Origin: DATHWB01 sp035544575 | Lineage (GTDB): Bacteria; Actinomycetota; Acidimicrobiia; Spongiisociales; ZC4RG35 | Assembly (NCBI GenBank): GCA_035544575.1 | Contig: DATKEC010000017.1 | Location: 1 to 64,000, forward strand | Direction: 5' to 3' | DNA length: 64,000 bases | Part shown: positions 33,215 through 41,774 of the stretch, in pieces | Numbering within the stretch: position 1 is the first letter of the stretch | Layout: every line of letters begins with the position of its first letter | The notes under the pieces: model-generated | What the model saw: only the letters and a program-made list of their open reading frames with translations | What the model was told of the DNA's origin: nothing | Databases searched by the model: none | Made by a program: the position numbers and the translations under genes

Positions 33215-34210
33215 TCAGCCGAGCAGGCTCTCGACCCGGTCGAGGACCGCAAAGGCCGCAGGCGGGGACACGAATGTCCCGAAGTCGGTCTCGTGACGCC
33301 CCGCGAACCCGCGCAAGGTCTGGGCCACCGAGTCCGTGATCGCCGCCAGGTTGTAGCCGCCTTCGAGGAAGGAGATGATCCGATTCGGAGGGACGATCGC
33401 AGCCAGCGCAGCCGCCATCTGTCCGTAGTCGCGCGCCTCGAGGCGAAGGTCGGCCAGGGGGTCGTGGTCGTGGGCGTCGAAGCCGGCGGACACCAGGATC
33501 CAATCGGGCCGAAAAGACGCGAGGGCGGGGCCCACGATGCGCGCCGTCATCTCGCGATAGACGTCGCCCGCCGTCCCGGCCGGAAGCGGAACGTTGATGA
33601 CGGTCCCGAATGCCCCCGGTCCGCCCTGCTCGTCGACATCGCCGGTCATCGGATAGAAGGGATGCTGGTGCGCGGACAGATAGAGGACGTCGGGTTCGTC
33701 CCAGACGAGCGCCTGGGTCCCGTTGCCGTGGTGGACGTCCCAATCGATGATCGCCACCCGCTGGTTGCGAGCCGTCAGGTACGAGGCTGTCACCACTGCG
33801 TTGTTGAACAGGCAGAATCCCATCGCCTGAGCCGCCAGCGCGTGGTGACCCGGGGGCCGGACGGCGAGAAAGGCCGTCGTGTCCTCGGCCGTCTCCAGTA
33901 GCGCCACCGCTTGGGGACCCGCGCCCGCCGCCCGCAACGCGGCATCCCAGGACGCCTCGACAGCCACGGTGTCTGCGTCGAGGTGACCTCCCCCGGCGAG
34001 GCAAAACCGTTCGATGGCGTCGATGTAGGACCGTGCATGGACCGCCTCGAGGATCTCGGGTTGCACCCGTTCAGCCTCGATCCGCCGGACGCCCACTCCC
34101 GCGGACCAGACCCCCCGTTCGACGGCGGCAAGACGCGCCGGCCGCTCCGGATGCCACGTGCCGGTGTCGTGATCGACGAATGCCGGGTGGGTGACGTACA
34201 GGGCTTCCAC
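33215..34210 (-). CDS. Histone deacetylase-family protein (AcuC/HDAC-like)
   Basis: Zinc-dependent amidohydrolase of the arginase/deacetylase fold, 331 aa. Motifs: RPPGHHALAAQAMGFCLFNNAV with the paired catalytic histidines, VAIIDWDVHHGNGTQALVW with zinc-binding Asp and His, SAGFDAHDHDPLADL with the third ligand, and FLEGGYNL. Bacterial members act on acetylated polyamines, acetyl-lysines or acetoin-related targets; which applies here is unknown. It starts at GTG 34210, divergent from a GNAT acetyltransferase only 18 bp away, an acetylation/deacetylation pairing. Confidence 0.93.
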   Translation of the reverse strand: MEALYVTHPAFVDHDTGTWHPERPARLAAVERGVWSAGVGVRRIEAERVQPEILEAVHARSYIDAIERFCLAGGGHLDADTVAVEASWDAALRAAGAGPQAVALLETAEDTTAFLAVRPPGHHALAAQAMGFCLFNNAVVTASYLTARNQRVAIIDWDVHHGNGTQALVWDEPDVLYLSAHQHPFYPMTGDVDEQGGPGAFGTVINVPLPAGTAGDVYREMTARIVGPALASFRPDWILVSAGFDAHDHDPLADLRLEARDYGQMAAALAAIVPPNRIISFLEGGYNLAAITDSVAQTLRGFAGRHETDFGTFVSPPAAFAVLDRVESLLG

Positions 34211-34215
34211 GCCGC

Positions 34216-34221
34216 TACTTT
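34216..34221 (+). promoter_or_regulatory. -10 box for a leaderless GNAT transcript
   Basis: TACTTT fits TANNNT and ends seven bases before the ATG at 34229. The gap to the divergent deacetylase gene is only 18 bp, too short for a leader with a ribosome site. Confidence 0.4.
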
Positions 34222-34228
34222 GCCATCG

Positions 34229-34957
34229 ATGGTGCGCTGGGCGATGAATGCAGAGGGATCAGTCACAGTTCGTGGCGAGTGGCCCGGGCTCGTTGTGATG
34301 CGTTCGGGATGGTGGAAGGCAGTCGCCCGCCCGTTGCACGACGACTCGGCCGACGCCGTTCTGCGGGCCGAGCGCAGTTCGGTCGACTTCGTCCGCAAGT
34401 GCGCCCAGACCCTGGTGGCGTGTGGCGCCGTCCACGTGCACTCACCCCCGCTGATGCGCGGAACCGACCGCATGTTCCGCGCCGCCGGCTTCCTTCCACA
34501 CACCGAACTGCTCCTCCTCGAACGGGATCTCAGAAACAACGTCGGGCCATTCGAAGGTGTGCATTTGTCCACCGAGGACGACCTCAAAGCCGCCGTCGGC
34601 GTCGATGCGAACGCCTTCGCCGGTGATTGGCGAGTGGGACGCCTCGGTCTCGACGACGCCCTCTCCGCCACACCGAATTCGACGATGCTGTCCCTCGACC
34701 GTGGCACCGGCTTTGCCATCGTCGGCGTGTCGGCGGAGGTGGGTTACCTCCAGCGCATCGCGGTGGATCCCCGGGAGCAGGGCCGCGGCCTGGGACGTGT
34801 ACTGCTGCGGGGGGCGATGGCGTGGGCGCGCCAGCGGGGTGCCCGTAGCATGATGTTGAACACCCAGATGGACAACGAGAGGGCCACTCAGATGTACCGG
34901 TCCGAATCATTCACGGTCCTGCCCACCCGGTTGACGATCCATCGGTTCCCGGGATGA
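34229..34957 (+). CDS. GNAT-family N-acetyltransferase
   Basis: A 242-aa protein with a C-terminal GNAT domain: GYLQRIAVDPREQGRGLGRVLL (acetyl-CoA pyrophosphate loop QGRGLG) and MMLNTQMDNERATQMYRSESF. The N-terminal half (FVRKCAQTLVACGAVHVHSPPLMRGTDRMFRAAGF) looks like a degenerate GNAT half, so this may be a tandem-domain protein. Acceptor unknown. It is divergent from the deacetylase and followed 10 bp later by degV. Confidence 0.85.
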   Translation: MVRWAMNAEGSVTVRGEWPGLVVMRSGWWKAVARPLHDDSADAVLRAERSSVDFVRKCAQTLVACGAVHVHSPPLMRGTDRMFRAAGFLPHTELLLLERDLRNNVGPFEGVHLSTEDDLKAAVGVDANAFAGDWRVGRLGLDDALSATPNSTMLSLDRGTGFAIVGVSAEVGYLQRIAVDPREQGRGLGRVLLRGAMAWARQRGARSMMLNTQMDNERATQMYRSESFTVLPTRLTIHRFPG

Positions 34958-34967
34958 TCCGCCCACG

Positions 34968-35798
34968 ATGATCCGTGTCGTCACCGACTCAGCCGCCGAC
35001 TTGCCAGCCGACATCCGCGAGCGGCTCGGTGTGACCATCGTTCCCCTGTCGGTGCGCTTCGGAGACGAGACGTTCACCGATGGCGTCGACCTCGACGCCG
35101 CCACCTTCTGGTCCCGCCTCGACGTCGGCTCTGCGCTCCCCGAGACTGCCGCTCCGAGCGCTGGAGCATTCATGGATGCCTTCGATGCACTGGCCGAAGA
35201 CGGCGCCGACGGCATCGTCGTGGTCTCGCTCTCCTCTCGTCTGTCGGCCACTCACCAGTCGGCGGTGATCGCGGCCGAGAACGTCTCGAGCCGCGTCCCG
35301 GTGCGCGTCGTGGACTCTCGCACCGTGTCGATGGCCCTGGGGCTCACCGTGATGGCTGCCGCCGAGGCCGCCGCCGCCGGAGCTGACCTGTCCGGTGTGG
35401 CTGCCGCGGCAACCGACGCCACGGATCGCGTCGACATCGTCGTCGCGCTCGACACGCTCGAGTTCCTCAAGCGCGGTGGGCGCGTGGGAGGGGCACAGGC
35501 GCTCATCGGGGGACTTCTCGACGTCAAACCGCTCATCACCGTCGAGGATGGTGTCGTGGCGGCAGCCGGGCGCGTGCGAACGCGATCGAAAGCGAGGGCG
35601 GCGATCATCGAGTTGGCCACCGCCAACTCCGATGCCTCCCACATGGCAGTGATCCATGGCAGGGCAGACGACATCGATGAGGTGGCGACCACGATCAGAG
35701 ACCTCGTCGGGGACCATGTGTTCGTGGCCGAACTCGGACCGGTGGTCGGCACCCATGCCGGGCCGGGCACGATCGGCGTCGCTTACCAGCGGGTCTGA
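34968..35798 (+). CDS. DegV-family fatty-acid-binding protein
   Basis: A 276-aa DegV protein. It starts MIRVVTDSAADLPADIRERLGVTIVPLSVRFG and includes VVSLSSRLSATHQSA, VVDSRTVSMALGL and FLKRGGRVGGAQALIGGLLDVKPLI, all family hallmarks. DegV proteins (FakB in firmicutes) bind a fatty acid and present it to a kinase partner; no fakA is visible here. The next gene starts directly after its stop. Confidence 0.93.
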   Translation: MIRVVTDSAADLPADIRERLGVTIVPLSVRFGDETFTDGVDLDAATFWSRLDVGSALPETAAPSAGAFMDAFDALAEDGADGIVVVSLSSRLSATHQSAVIAAENVSSRVPVRVVDSRTVSMALGLTVMAAAEAAAAGADLSGVAAAATDATDRVDIVVALDTLEFLKRGGRVGGAQALIGGLLDVKPLITVEDGVVAAAGRVRTRSKARAAIIELATANSDASHMAVIHGRADDIDEVATTIRDLVGDHVFVAELGPVVGTHAGPGTIGVAYQRV

Positions 35799-37118
35799 GT
35801 GCCACTCCCCCTCCCCGACCGATATCGGCTCGAGGTCCGTCTGAGCCGCGACGACGATATCGAGCAGTGGCTCGCCACCGACGAGTCCCTCAGCCGACCC
35901 GTCCTCATTCGCATGCTCGGCCCGGAGACCGCCCAGGAACGTCGGGCGCAGTTCCTCGAGGCGGTGCGCGCCGCCGCGATCGTCAATCACGCCCACATGG
36001 CATCGGTCTTCAACGCCGAAGAACTCGACAACGGGGCGTACTCCGTCAGCGAGTGGACGGGAGGCGTGACACTCGGCGACCGGCTCGGCTCCGACGAGAC
36101 CATCGGCGTCGACGAGTTCCTCCCAAACGCCGCGGGACTCTCCGACGCCCTCGCCGCGCTTCACGGCGAGGGTCATCTCCACGGCGCCATCGACCCATAC
36201 GCGGTGTTCCACACCGTCGCCCACCCAGCCCAGCTCGGTGCGTTCGGACGGGTGGCGGTCGATCACACGCCGTCCGATGACGTCCGGTCTCTCGCCGCGG
36301 TCCTGGAGATGGGGCTCACGGGATCACCGCCTGGCGGGCCTCCCCCTTCCGAGATCGTCGACGGGTTGGACCGCGCCGTCGATCACGCTCTGCGCACCGC
36401 CCAGATGGGTCATCTCACGGCTCGCCAGTTCGCGGATCTCCTGCGCGCCTCACCCTCCCCGATTCCTCCGCCCACGGTCTCGGCCCAAGGCTCGCGCCGC
36501 TTCCTGTATGCGGTGACCGCCCTCGCCCTTGCCGGGCTGGCCTTGATCGGTTTGGGGCGTCTCCTCACGGATGACGACGATCGACCGCCTCTTTTTCCCA
36601 CCACCACGACCATCGCCGACACCGTGGATCTGCCATCGACGACCACCACGACCGCATCCGGTGCACCGGTTGTCACCTCCATCGTCCCATTGGCCGCGAT
36701 CGAGGTGGTCTCGGTGCAGAGCGTCGACCCCTTCGGTGGCGGCGGCGAGAACGACGACCGGCTCGCCAACATGCTCGACGGGGACCCCGCGACGGTGTGG
36801 CGCACGGAGCGCTACCGCGATCCCCTCCCGCTGCTCAAGCCCGGCGTGGGCGTGGCGTTCAACGTCGCATCCCAGCCGGTGGAAATGGTGATGACCGGGA
36901 TGAATGCCGGCACGTCCTACGAGATCGCCTGGTCACCCGCTGACCCGGACCCTGCCACCTGGGAGGTCGTGGTGCGGGGCCGGGTGGGCGTTTCGACACC
37001 CCGACACCAGCTCCCGGGGCGCGCCGGTGGCACGTGGATCCTCTGGTTCATCGACCTGCCGTTCGTCGACGTGGACGACCATTCGACTCAGGTGGCCGAA
37101 GTACGATTCTTCGGATGA
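35799..37118 (+). CDS. Pseudokinase-TM-discoidin-like protein resembling the MurJ/MviN C-terminal region
   Basis: A 439-aa protein in three parts: a cytoplasmic kinase-like domain (about 1-215), one membrane helix (about 232-254, RRFLYAVTALALAGLALIGL), a Thr-rich linker, and an exported beta domain. Kinase catalytic residues are lost: the HRD-loop region reads HLHGAIDPYAVF and the DFG position reads AFG. The exported domain has NMLDGDPATVWRTERYRDPLPLLKPGVGVAF, like the extracellular domain at the end of mycobacterial MviN. No flippase domain is attached. The next gene is the ECF sigma factor, as after mviN in mycobacteria. GTG follows the degV stop directly. Confidence 0.83.
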   Translation: MPLPLPDRYRLEVRLSRDDDIEQWLATDESLSRPVLIRMLGPETAQERRAQFLEAVRAAAIVNHAHMASVFNAEELDNGAYSVSEWTGGVTLGDRLGSDETIGVDEFLPNAAGLSDALAALHGEGHLHGAIDPYAVFHTVAHPAQLGAFGRVAVDHTPSDDVRSLAAVLEMGLTGSPPGGPPPSEIVDGLDRAVDHALRTAQMGHLTARQFADLLRASPSPIPPPTVSAQGSRRFLYAVTALALAGLALIGLGRLLTDDDDRPPLFPTTTTIADTVDLPSTTTTTASGAPVVTSIVPLAAIEVVSVQSVDPFGGGGENDDRLANMLDGDPATVWRTERYRDPLPLLKPGVGVAFNVASQPVEMVMTGMNAGTSYEIAWSPADPDPATWEVVVRGRVGVSTPRHQLPGRAGGTWILWFIDLPFVDVDDHSTQVAEVRFFG

Positions 37119-37690
37119 ACGAACCGGACCGCGACCGGGACCTCATGGCTCGCGCGGCCACCGGCGATCGGGGCGCATTCACCGAGCTCATGGATCGCCA
37201 CGAGGACATGGTCTTCGCGGTGGCCATGCGACTGATGCGGGATCGAGAGGCCGCCTTCGACGCCACCCAGGAGACGTTTCTCACACTGTTCCGCAAGGCC
37301 GATCGCTATTCAGGCGAATCCGCCGTCTCGACCTGGCTCTATCGCGTGGCGACGAACACGTGCCTCGACCTCCTCCGCAAGCAGAAACGCCGGCGAGCCG
37401 AAGCCCTCCCGGAGCATCATGACGAAGCCGACCCGACTGCTCGCGAACCCTTCGAGGCGGTCGAGGTGCGCGGAGACATCGAGACGGCGTTGGCGGCCAT
37501 CCCGGTCGACTTTCGGGCCGCAGTGGTCCTGTCGGACATCCACGGACTGTCGATCGCCGAGATGGCCGACATCCTCGAGGTGGCGCCCGGGACGGTGAAG
37601 TCCCGGGTGTTTCGCGGTCGCCGCCTCCTCGCAGACAAACTCGGGAACCTGGTGGACCAGCCGAGACGTCAAAGGACTGACGATGCATGA
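37115..37690 (+). CDS. sigM: ECF sigma factor (SigM-like)
   Basis: Extracytoplasmic-function sigma-70 factor of 191 aa. Region 2 includes ATGDRGAFTELMDRHEDMVF, DATQETFLTLFRKADRY and STWLYRVATNTCLDLLRK; region 4 includes AAVVLSDIHGLSIAEMADILEVAPGTVKSRVFRGRRLL. The ATG overlaps the upstream stop by four bases and its end overlaps the next gene by eight. Placement before an anti-sigma gene and trxB-trxA matches mycobacterial sigM, hence the name; its regulon is not shown here. Confidence 0.9.
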   Translation: MNEPDRDRDLMARAATGDRGAFTELMDRHEDMVFAVAMRLMRDREAAFDATQETFLTLFRKADRYSGESAVSTWLYRVATNTCLDLLRKQKRRRAEALPEHHDEADPTAREPFEAVEVRGDIETALAAIPVDFRAAVVLSDIHGLSIAEMADILEVAPGTVKSRVFRGRRLLADKLGNLVDQPRRQRTDDA

Positions 37691-38477
37691 CCATGACCTC
37701 GACCTGATCGCCGAGTACGCCTCCGACCTCCTGGTGGGAGGCGATGCGTCGCGCGCCGCCGATCTGGTACGACGGTGTGCGGATTGCGCTCAGGAGTTCG
37801 CGGATCACCGGGAGATCCGCCAGCTGCTCGCCCTCGCCCCGCCGCCGGCTCTCTCCGAGTTCGAGCGGACCCGTCTGCGTCGGTCCGTGCTCGACAGCCT
37901 CGCCCCCCCGGCCGCCACCGTCCCGGTGTGGCAGCGGCGCTTCCTGGCAGTCGTCGGCACCGCTGCGGCGATGCTGGTGCTCGTGGTCGGCATCGGCGTT
38001 CTCGGCGATCTTGGCGGCGATGACAGCTTCACGCAGGCCGAAGGGTCGGATCTGACCACCACGACGATCGCCGCCGACGCCTTCGTTCCGATGGCTGAGG
38101 ACTCGGCCCAAGACGAGGCGATGGGAGCGCTCGCCGACGGCGATTCTGAACGCCTCACCGAGGAGTCGGTGTCTGGCGGGGGGTTGCCGTTGCTGATCGA
38201 CGTGGGCGTGGTCGATGACCCGGCTCACCTCGATGCCGTCCTCGAAGAACTCTCCGCTCTCTTACTCGAGACCACCGAGCCCGTCCCGGTGGAAGAGGCG
38301 CTCGATTTCGGCGCCTCGTGTGCTGGCACCTTCGAAGACGAGATCCCCTTCGAAGGCGAGATCCTGGGCGTGGTTCTCGCCACTCTCAACGGGGTCCCGA
38401 CCGAGATCTTCTTGACGGGCGAGCGGACCGAGCCCTCGGTGACGATGCTGGTGGCGCCGGACTGCCTCACGCGATGA
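37683..38477 (+). CDS. Putative anti-sigma factor, membrane-bound
   Basis: A 264-aa protein with a short cytoplasmic N-terminus (AEYASDLLVGGDASRAADLVRRCADCAQEFADHREIR), one membrane helix (RRFLAVVGTAAAMLVLVVGIGVLG, near residues 82-105) and an acidic extracytoplasmic domain. CADC and nearby His suggest a degenerate zinc anti-sigma motif. Its start lies inside the sigma gene, a strong sign that it is the cognate regulator. The C-terminal part has no family I recognise. Confidence 0.82.
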   Translation: MHDHDLDLIAEYASDLLVGGDASRAADLVRRCADCAQEFADHREIRQLLALAPPPALSEFERTRLRRSVLDSLAPPAATVPVWQRRFLAVVGTAAAMLVLVVGIGVLGDLGGDDSFTQAEGSDLTTTTIAADAFVPMAEDSAQDEAMGALADGDSERLTEESVSGGGLPLLIDVGVVDDPAHLDAVLEELSALLLETTEPVPVEEALDFGASCAGTFEDEIPFEGEILGVVLATLNGVPTEIFLTGERTEPSVTMLVAPDCLTR

Positions 38478-38511
38478 GGCCAGGATCCGTCTTCGATTAG
38501 CATGCCCGCCG

Positions 38512-38793
38512 ATGGAGGATCTCCCCCGCCGGCTGGCTGAATTGCTCGAATCCGTGGCGACCCGAGTGCGAGCCATGACCGTCGACCGCATCGCCCGTGG
38601 CGTGACGATCGCCTCGCTCGCCCTTCCACTGCTCGTCCTGGCGCTGCTCACCGTTGTCTTCCTGTTCCTGACGATCCACGGGGCGCTGGCCATCCCCCTC
38701 ACCGACGCCGGAGCCTTCGGCCTGATGGCGGGACTATTCACGCTGGGCGGCGCGTTGGCCTGGCGACGGCGATCGCACCAACCAGAGGACTGA
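38512..38793 (+). CDS. Small membrane protein, two predicted helices
   Basis: A 93-aa protein of unknown function. An amphipathic N-terminus (MEDLPRRLAELLESVATRVR) precedes two hydrophobic segments (IASLALPLLVLALLTVVFLFLTIHG and AFGLMAGLFTLGGALAW) and a basic tail. It lies between the anti-sigma and trxB genes, with its stop one base before the trxB ATG, so it belongs to the sigM-trxB-trxA unit. Confidence 0.75.
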   Translation: MEDLPRRLAELLESVATRVRAMTVDRIARGVTIASLALPLLVLALLTVVFLFLTIHGALAIPLTDAGAFGLMAGLFTLGGALAWRRRSHQPED

Positions 38794-38794
38794 A

Positions 38795-39721
38795 ATGGCA
38801 GACGTCGAGAACGTCATCATCATCGGCAGCGGACCCGCCGGCTACACCGCGGCTCTCTATGCCGCGCGCGCCGATCTCGCTCCGCTGGTCTTCGAGGGGG
38901 CGATCAGCGGTGGCCAACTGATGATCACCACCGATGTGGAGAACTATCCCGGGTTTCCCGATGGGATCCTGGGTCCCGAGTTGATGGAGCAGTTCCGCAA
39001 GCAGGCGGAACGATTCGGAGCGCGGCTCGTGACGACCGATGTCACCGAGGTGGACTTCTCCCAGCGCCCGTTCCTCGTCAAAGCCGGCGCCGACGAGCAT
39101 CGTGCACACACCGTCATCGTCGCCACCGGAGCGACCGCCAAGTGGCTCGGGGTGCCGGGCGAACAGCGCCTCACCGGGCGCGGCGTCAGCGCCTGCGCCA
39201 CCTGTGACGGTTTCTTCTTCCGCGACAAGGAGCTGGTCGTCGTCGGGGGCGGTGACTCGGCGATGGAGGAGGCGACGTTCCTCACGAAGTTCGCCTCGAA
39301 GGTGACGATCGTCCACCGTCGCGACGAGTTCCGGGCGTCTGCGATCATGGCCCAGCGCGCCCTCGATCACCCCAAGATCGAGGTCATCTGGAACGCCGAG
39401 GTCACGGAGGTCCACGGCGAGAACGAGGTGACTGCCGTGACGTTGCGGGACACCCAGACCGGGGATCTCCGTCAATTGGGAACGGACGGCGTGTTCATCG
39501 CCATCGGCCACACTCCCACCACGTCGGTGTTCGCCGGCCAACTCGAGCTAGACGAGGCGGGCTACGTCGTGCTCCGGGGTCGCAACACCCAGACATCGGT
39601 GCCCGGAGTGTTCGCGGCCGGCGATGTCGCCGACTCGGTGTACCGTCAGGCCGTCACCGCAGCCGGCACCGGTTGTCAGGCTGCCATCGACGCCGAACAC
39701 GCGTTGTCGGCGTTGGAATAG
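38795..39721 (+). CDS. trxB: Thioredoxin reductase
   Basis: FAD/NADPH enzyme that reduces thioredoxin. The 308-aa protein has the FAD motif IIGSGPAGYTAALYAAR, the redox pair CATC (Cys134, Cys137), the NADPH motif VVGGGDSAMEEATFL and the C-terminal FAD block GVFAAGDVAD. Length is normal. It is followed 47 bp later by trxA, and the sigM-trxB-trxA order suggests control by the linked sigma factor in oxidative or envelope stress. Confidence 0.97.
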   Translation: MADVENVIIIGSGPAGYTAALYAARADLAPLVFEGAISGGQLMITTDVENYPGFPDGILGPELMEQFRKQAERFGARLVTTDVTEVDFSQRPFLVKAGADEHRAHTVIVATGATAKWLGVPGEQRLTGRGVSACATCDGFFFRDKELVVVGGGDSAMEEATFLTKFASKVTIVHRRDEFRASAIMAQRALDHPKIEVIWNAEVTEVHGENEVTAVTLRDTQTGDLRQLGTDGVFIAIGHTPTTSVFAGQLELDEAGYVVLRGRNTQTSVPGVFAAGDVADSVYRQAVTAAGTGCQAAIDAEHALSALE

Positions 39722-39768
39722 AACCCGGTAGTCGAGGTTCCCAGAGATACTTCCCCAGGAGACGAACC

Positions 39769-40095
39769 ATGCCAGACAACATGATCACCCTCAGCGACGC
39801 CACCTTCCTCGACGCCATCAACGGTGACCAACCCGTGCTCGTCGACTTCTGGGCCGAGTGGTGCGGGCCCTGCCGGATGGTGGCCCCCGTCCTCGAGGAG
39901 ATCGCAGGCGAGCACGGCGACAAACTCACGATCGGCAAGCTCAACATCGACGAGCACCCCCAAACACCTGCCGACTTCGACGTCATGAGCATCCCGACGA
40001 TGATCCTCTTCAAGGATGGCGTCGAGAAGCGGCGCATCGTGGGTGCCCGCCCCAAGCACCAGATCGTCTCCGAACTCGCCGAGTTCCTCGCCTGA
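39769..40095 (+). CDS. trxA: Thioredoxin
   Basis: General disulfide reductase of 108 aa. The active site is WAEWCGPCRMVAP with Cys32 and Cys35; the cis-proline lies in VMSIPTMILFKDG. CAGGAG lies upstream of the ATG at 39769. It is the last gene of the sigM-trxB-trxA unit and faces parB. In mycobacteria cwlM follows trxC at this point; no such gene is present here. Confidence 0.97.
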   Translation: MPDNMITLSDATFLDAINGDQPVLVDFWAEWCGPCRMVAPVLEEIAGEHGDKLTIGKLNIDEHPQTPADFDVMSIPTMILFKDGVEKRRIVGARPKHQIVSELAEFLA

Positions 40096-40134
40096 GTCCG
40101 GGGCTCGATCTGTTCGGCTCCGAGCAGTCCGCGC

Positions 40135-40995
40135 TCAGCTGAAGAAGCGTCGATACAGGCGTTCGAGTTCGTCCAGACTCGAGAAGGAGATGGCCAGCCG
40201 GCCCTTCTTCGCCCGGTAGTCGATGGCCACCTTCGTGCCGAGTTGCTCGGTGAGGCGCTGCTCGAGTTCGATGATCTCGACGGGACGCACCTCCCGCACC
40301 CGCGGTGTCGAGCTCCTGTCTGAGCGAGCATTCTGCTCGCGGCTGCGAATGGCCTCCTCCACCTGCCGGACGCTCCATCCCTCGTCGGCGGCCCGGCGAC
40401 CGATGTGCTCGGCATAGGCCTTGTCTTCGGTTCCCAACAGCGCCCGGGCGTGGCCGGCACTCAGCTCGCCGGACTCGACGAGCACCTGGATGCCGGCCGG
40501 CAGTCCGAGCAGCCGCAGAGAGTTGCTGATTGCCGAACGCGACTTCCCGACGCGCTCGGCAATGGCGGCGTGGGTCATCCCGAAATCGTCGAGCATCTGC
40601 TGGTAGGCGCCGGCTTCCTCCAATGGGGTCAGGTCCTCCCGCTGGACGTTCTCGATGAGGGCCTCGACCAGGGAACCGCCGTCGCCCTCGACGGAGCGGA
40701 TGATGGCCGGGATCACACTCAGACCGGCCCGCTTGGCGGCCCGCAATCTCCGTTCCCCCGCCACCAGCACGTATCCCTCGTCTGTCTCACGGACGACGAT
40801 GGGTTGCAGGAGCCCGATCTCGGCGATGGACTCGCTCAGTGAAACGAGTGACGCCTCGTCGAAGGTGGTCCGTGGCTGCTGTGGATTGGGGGCGATCGCA
40901 TCGACTGCCAAATTCTGGAAGGCGCCGACTCTCGCCGGATCCGTCGGGATCAATGCCTCCAGCCCCCGGCCGAGACCGCTTCGTCTGTTTGTCAT
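40135..40995 (-). CDS. parB: Chromosome-partitioning protein ParB
   Basis: CTP-dependent DNA clamp that loads at parS. The 286-aa protein has the N-terminal ParA-contact region (MTNRRSGLGRGLEALIPTDP), the CTP-binding motif VAGERRLRAAKRAG, the ENVQREDLTPLEEA block, a helix-turn-helix (THAAIAERVGKSRSAISNSLRLL) and a C-terminal dimer domain ending ELERLYRRFFS. It overlaps parA by four bases. Two parS sites lie at 42367-42414. Confidence 0.97.
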   Translation of the reverse strand: MTNRRSGLGRGLEALIPTDPARVGAFQNLAVDAIAPNPQQPRTTFDEASLVSLSESIAEIGLLQPIVVRETDEGYVLVAGERRLRAAKRAGLSVIPAIIRSVEGDGGSLVEALIENVQREDLTPLEEAGAYQQMLDDFGMTHAAIAERVGKSRSAISNSLRLLGLPAGIQVLVESGELSAGHARALLGTEDKAYAEHIGRRAADEGWSVRQVEEAIRSREQNARSDRSSTPRVREVRPVEIIELEQRLTEQLGTKVAIDYRAKKGRLAISFSSLDELERLYRRFFS

Positions 40996-41774
40996 CGCGA
41001 CTCCTCCCGCCCGTGGCGGCGCCGGAACTCCCGGGACAGCTCGCGGTAGGCGATGCCGCCCCGGCTCATCGGGTCGAAAGTCTCGATCGGCTCGCCAAAG
41101 GACGGAGCCTCGCTCAACCGCACCGAGCGAGGTATCACCGTCCGGTAGGCCGTCTCGCCGAAGTGCGCCCGGACCTGATCGACCACGTCTTTGGCCAGCT
41201 TGGTGCGCCCGTCGTACATTGTAAGAACCACTCCCCCGATCTCGAGTCCCGGGTTCAGATTCGACGACACAAGCTCGACGTTGCGAAGCAACTGCGAGAG
41301 CCCCTCGAGTGCGTAGTACTCACACTGGATCGGGATCAACACTTCATCGGCGGCGGCCAGGCCGTTGACGGTGAGCAGACCCAACGACGGAGGGCAGTCG
41401 ATCAGGACGAAGTCGAAGTCGTTGACCACCGTTCTGAGGGCATTGCGAAGCTTGAGCTCACGGCTGAAGGCCGACACGAGTTCGATCTCGGCCCCGGCCA
41501 ACTCGATCGTGGCGGGCACCACGATGAAGTTCCGGACGCCGGTCGGCTCGAAAGCATCCTCGATCGGAGTCTCCTTGAGCAGCACGTCATAGGTGGAATG
41601 GGCGATACGTCCCCGGTCGATTCCCACGCCGCTGGAAGCGTTGCCCTGGGGGTCGAGGTCCACCAGCAGCACCCGCTCTCCCTGCAGAGCCAGCCCTGCG
41701 GCGAGGTTGATGGCGGTGGTGGACTTGCCCACACCACCCTTCTGATTCGCGAGGGCGACGATGGTTGCTGTCAC
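40992..41774 (-). CDS. parA: Chromosome-partitioning ATPase ParA
   Basis: Deviant Walker ATPase that moves ParB-parS complexes. The 260-aa protein starts MTATIVALANQKGGVGKSTTAINLAAGLA with the deviant P-loop KGGVGKST, followed by LLVDLDPQGNASSGVG and DFVLIDCPPSLGLLTVN. It overlaps rsmG upstream and parB downstream by four bases each, giving a coupled rsmG-parA-parB operon. Confidence 0.97.
   Translation of the reverse strand: MTATIVALANQKGGVGKSTTAINLAAGLALQGERVLLVDLDPQGNASSGVGIDRGRIAHSTYDVLLKETPIEDAFEPTGVRNFIVVPATIELAGAEIELVSAFSRELKLRNALRTVVNDFDFVLIDCPPSLGLLTVNGLAAADEVLIPIQCEYYALEGLSQLLRNVELVSSNLNPGLEIGGVVLTMYDGRTKLAKDVVDQVRAHFGETAYRTVIPRSVRLSEAPSFGEPIETFDPMSRGGIAYRELSREFRRRHGREESR

Noticed and set aside
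37281..38228. A 315-codon minus-strand frame opposite the sigma/anti-sigma genes
   Set aside because: It overlaps two well-supported genes and shows no domain; an antisense artefact.
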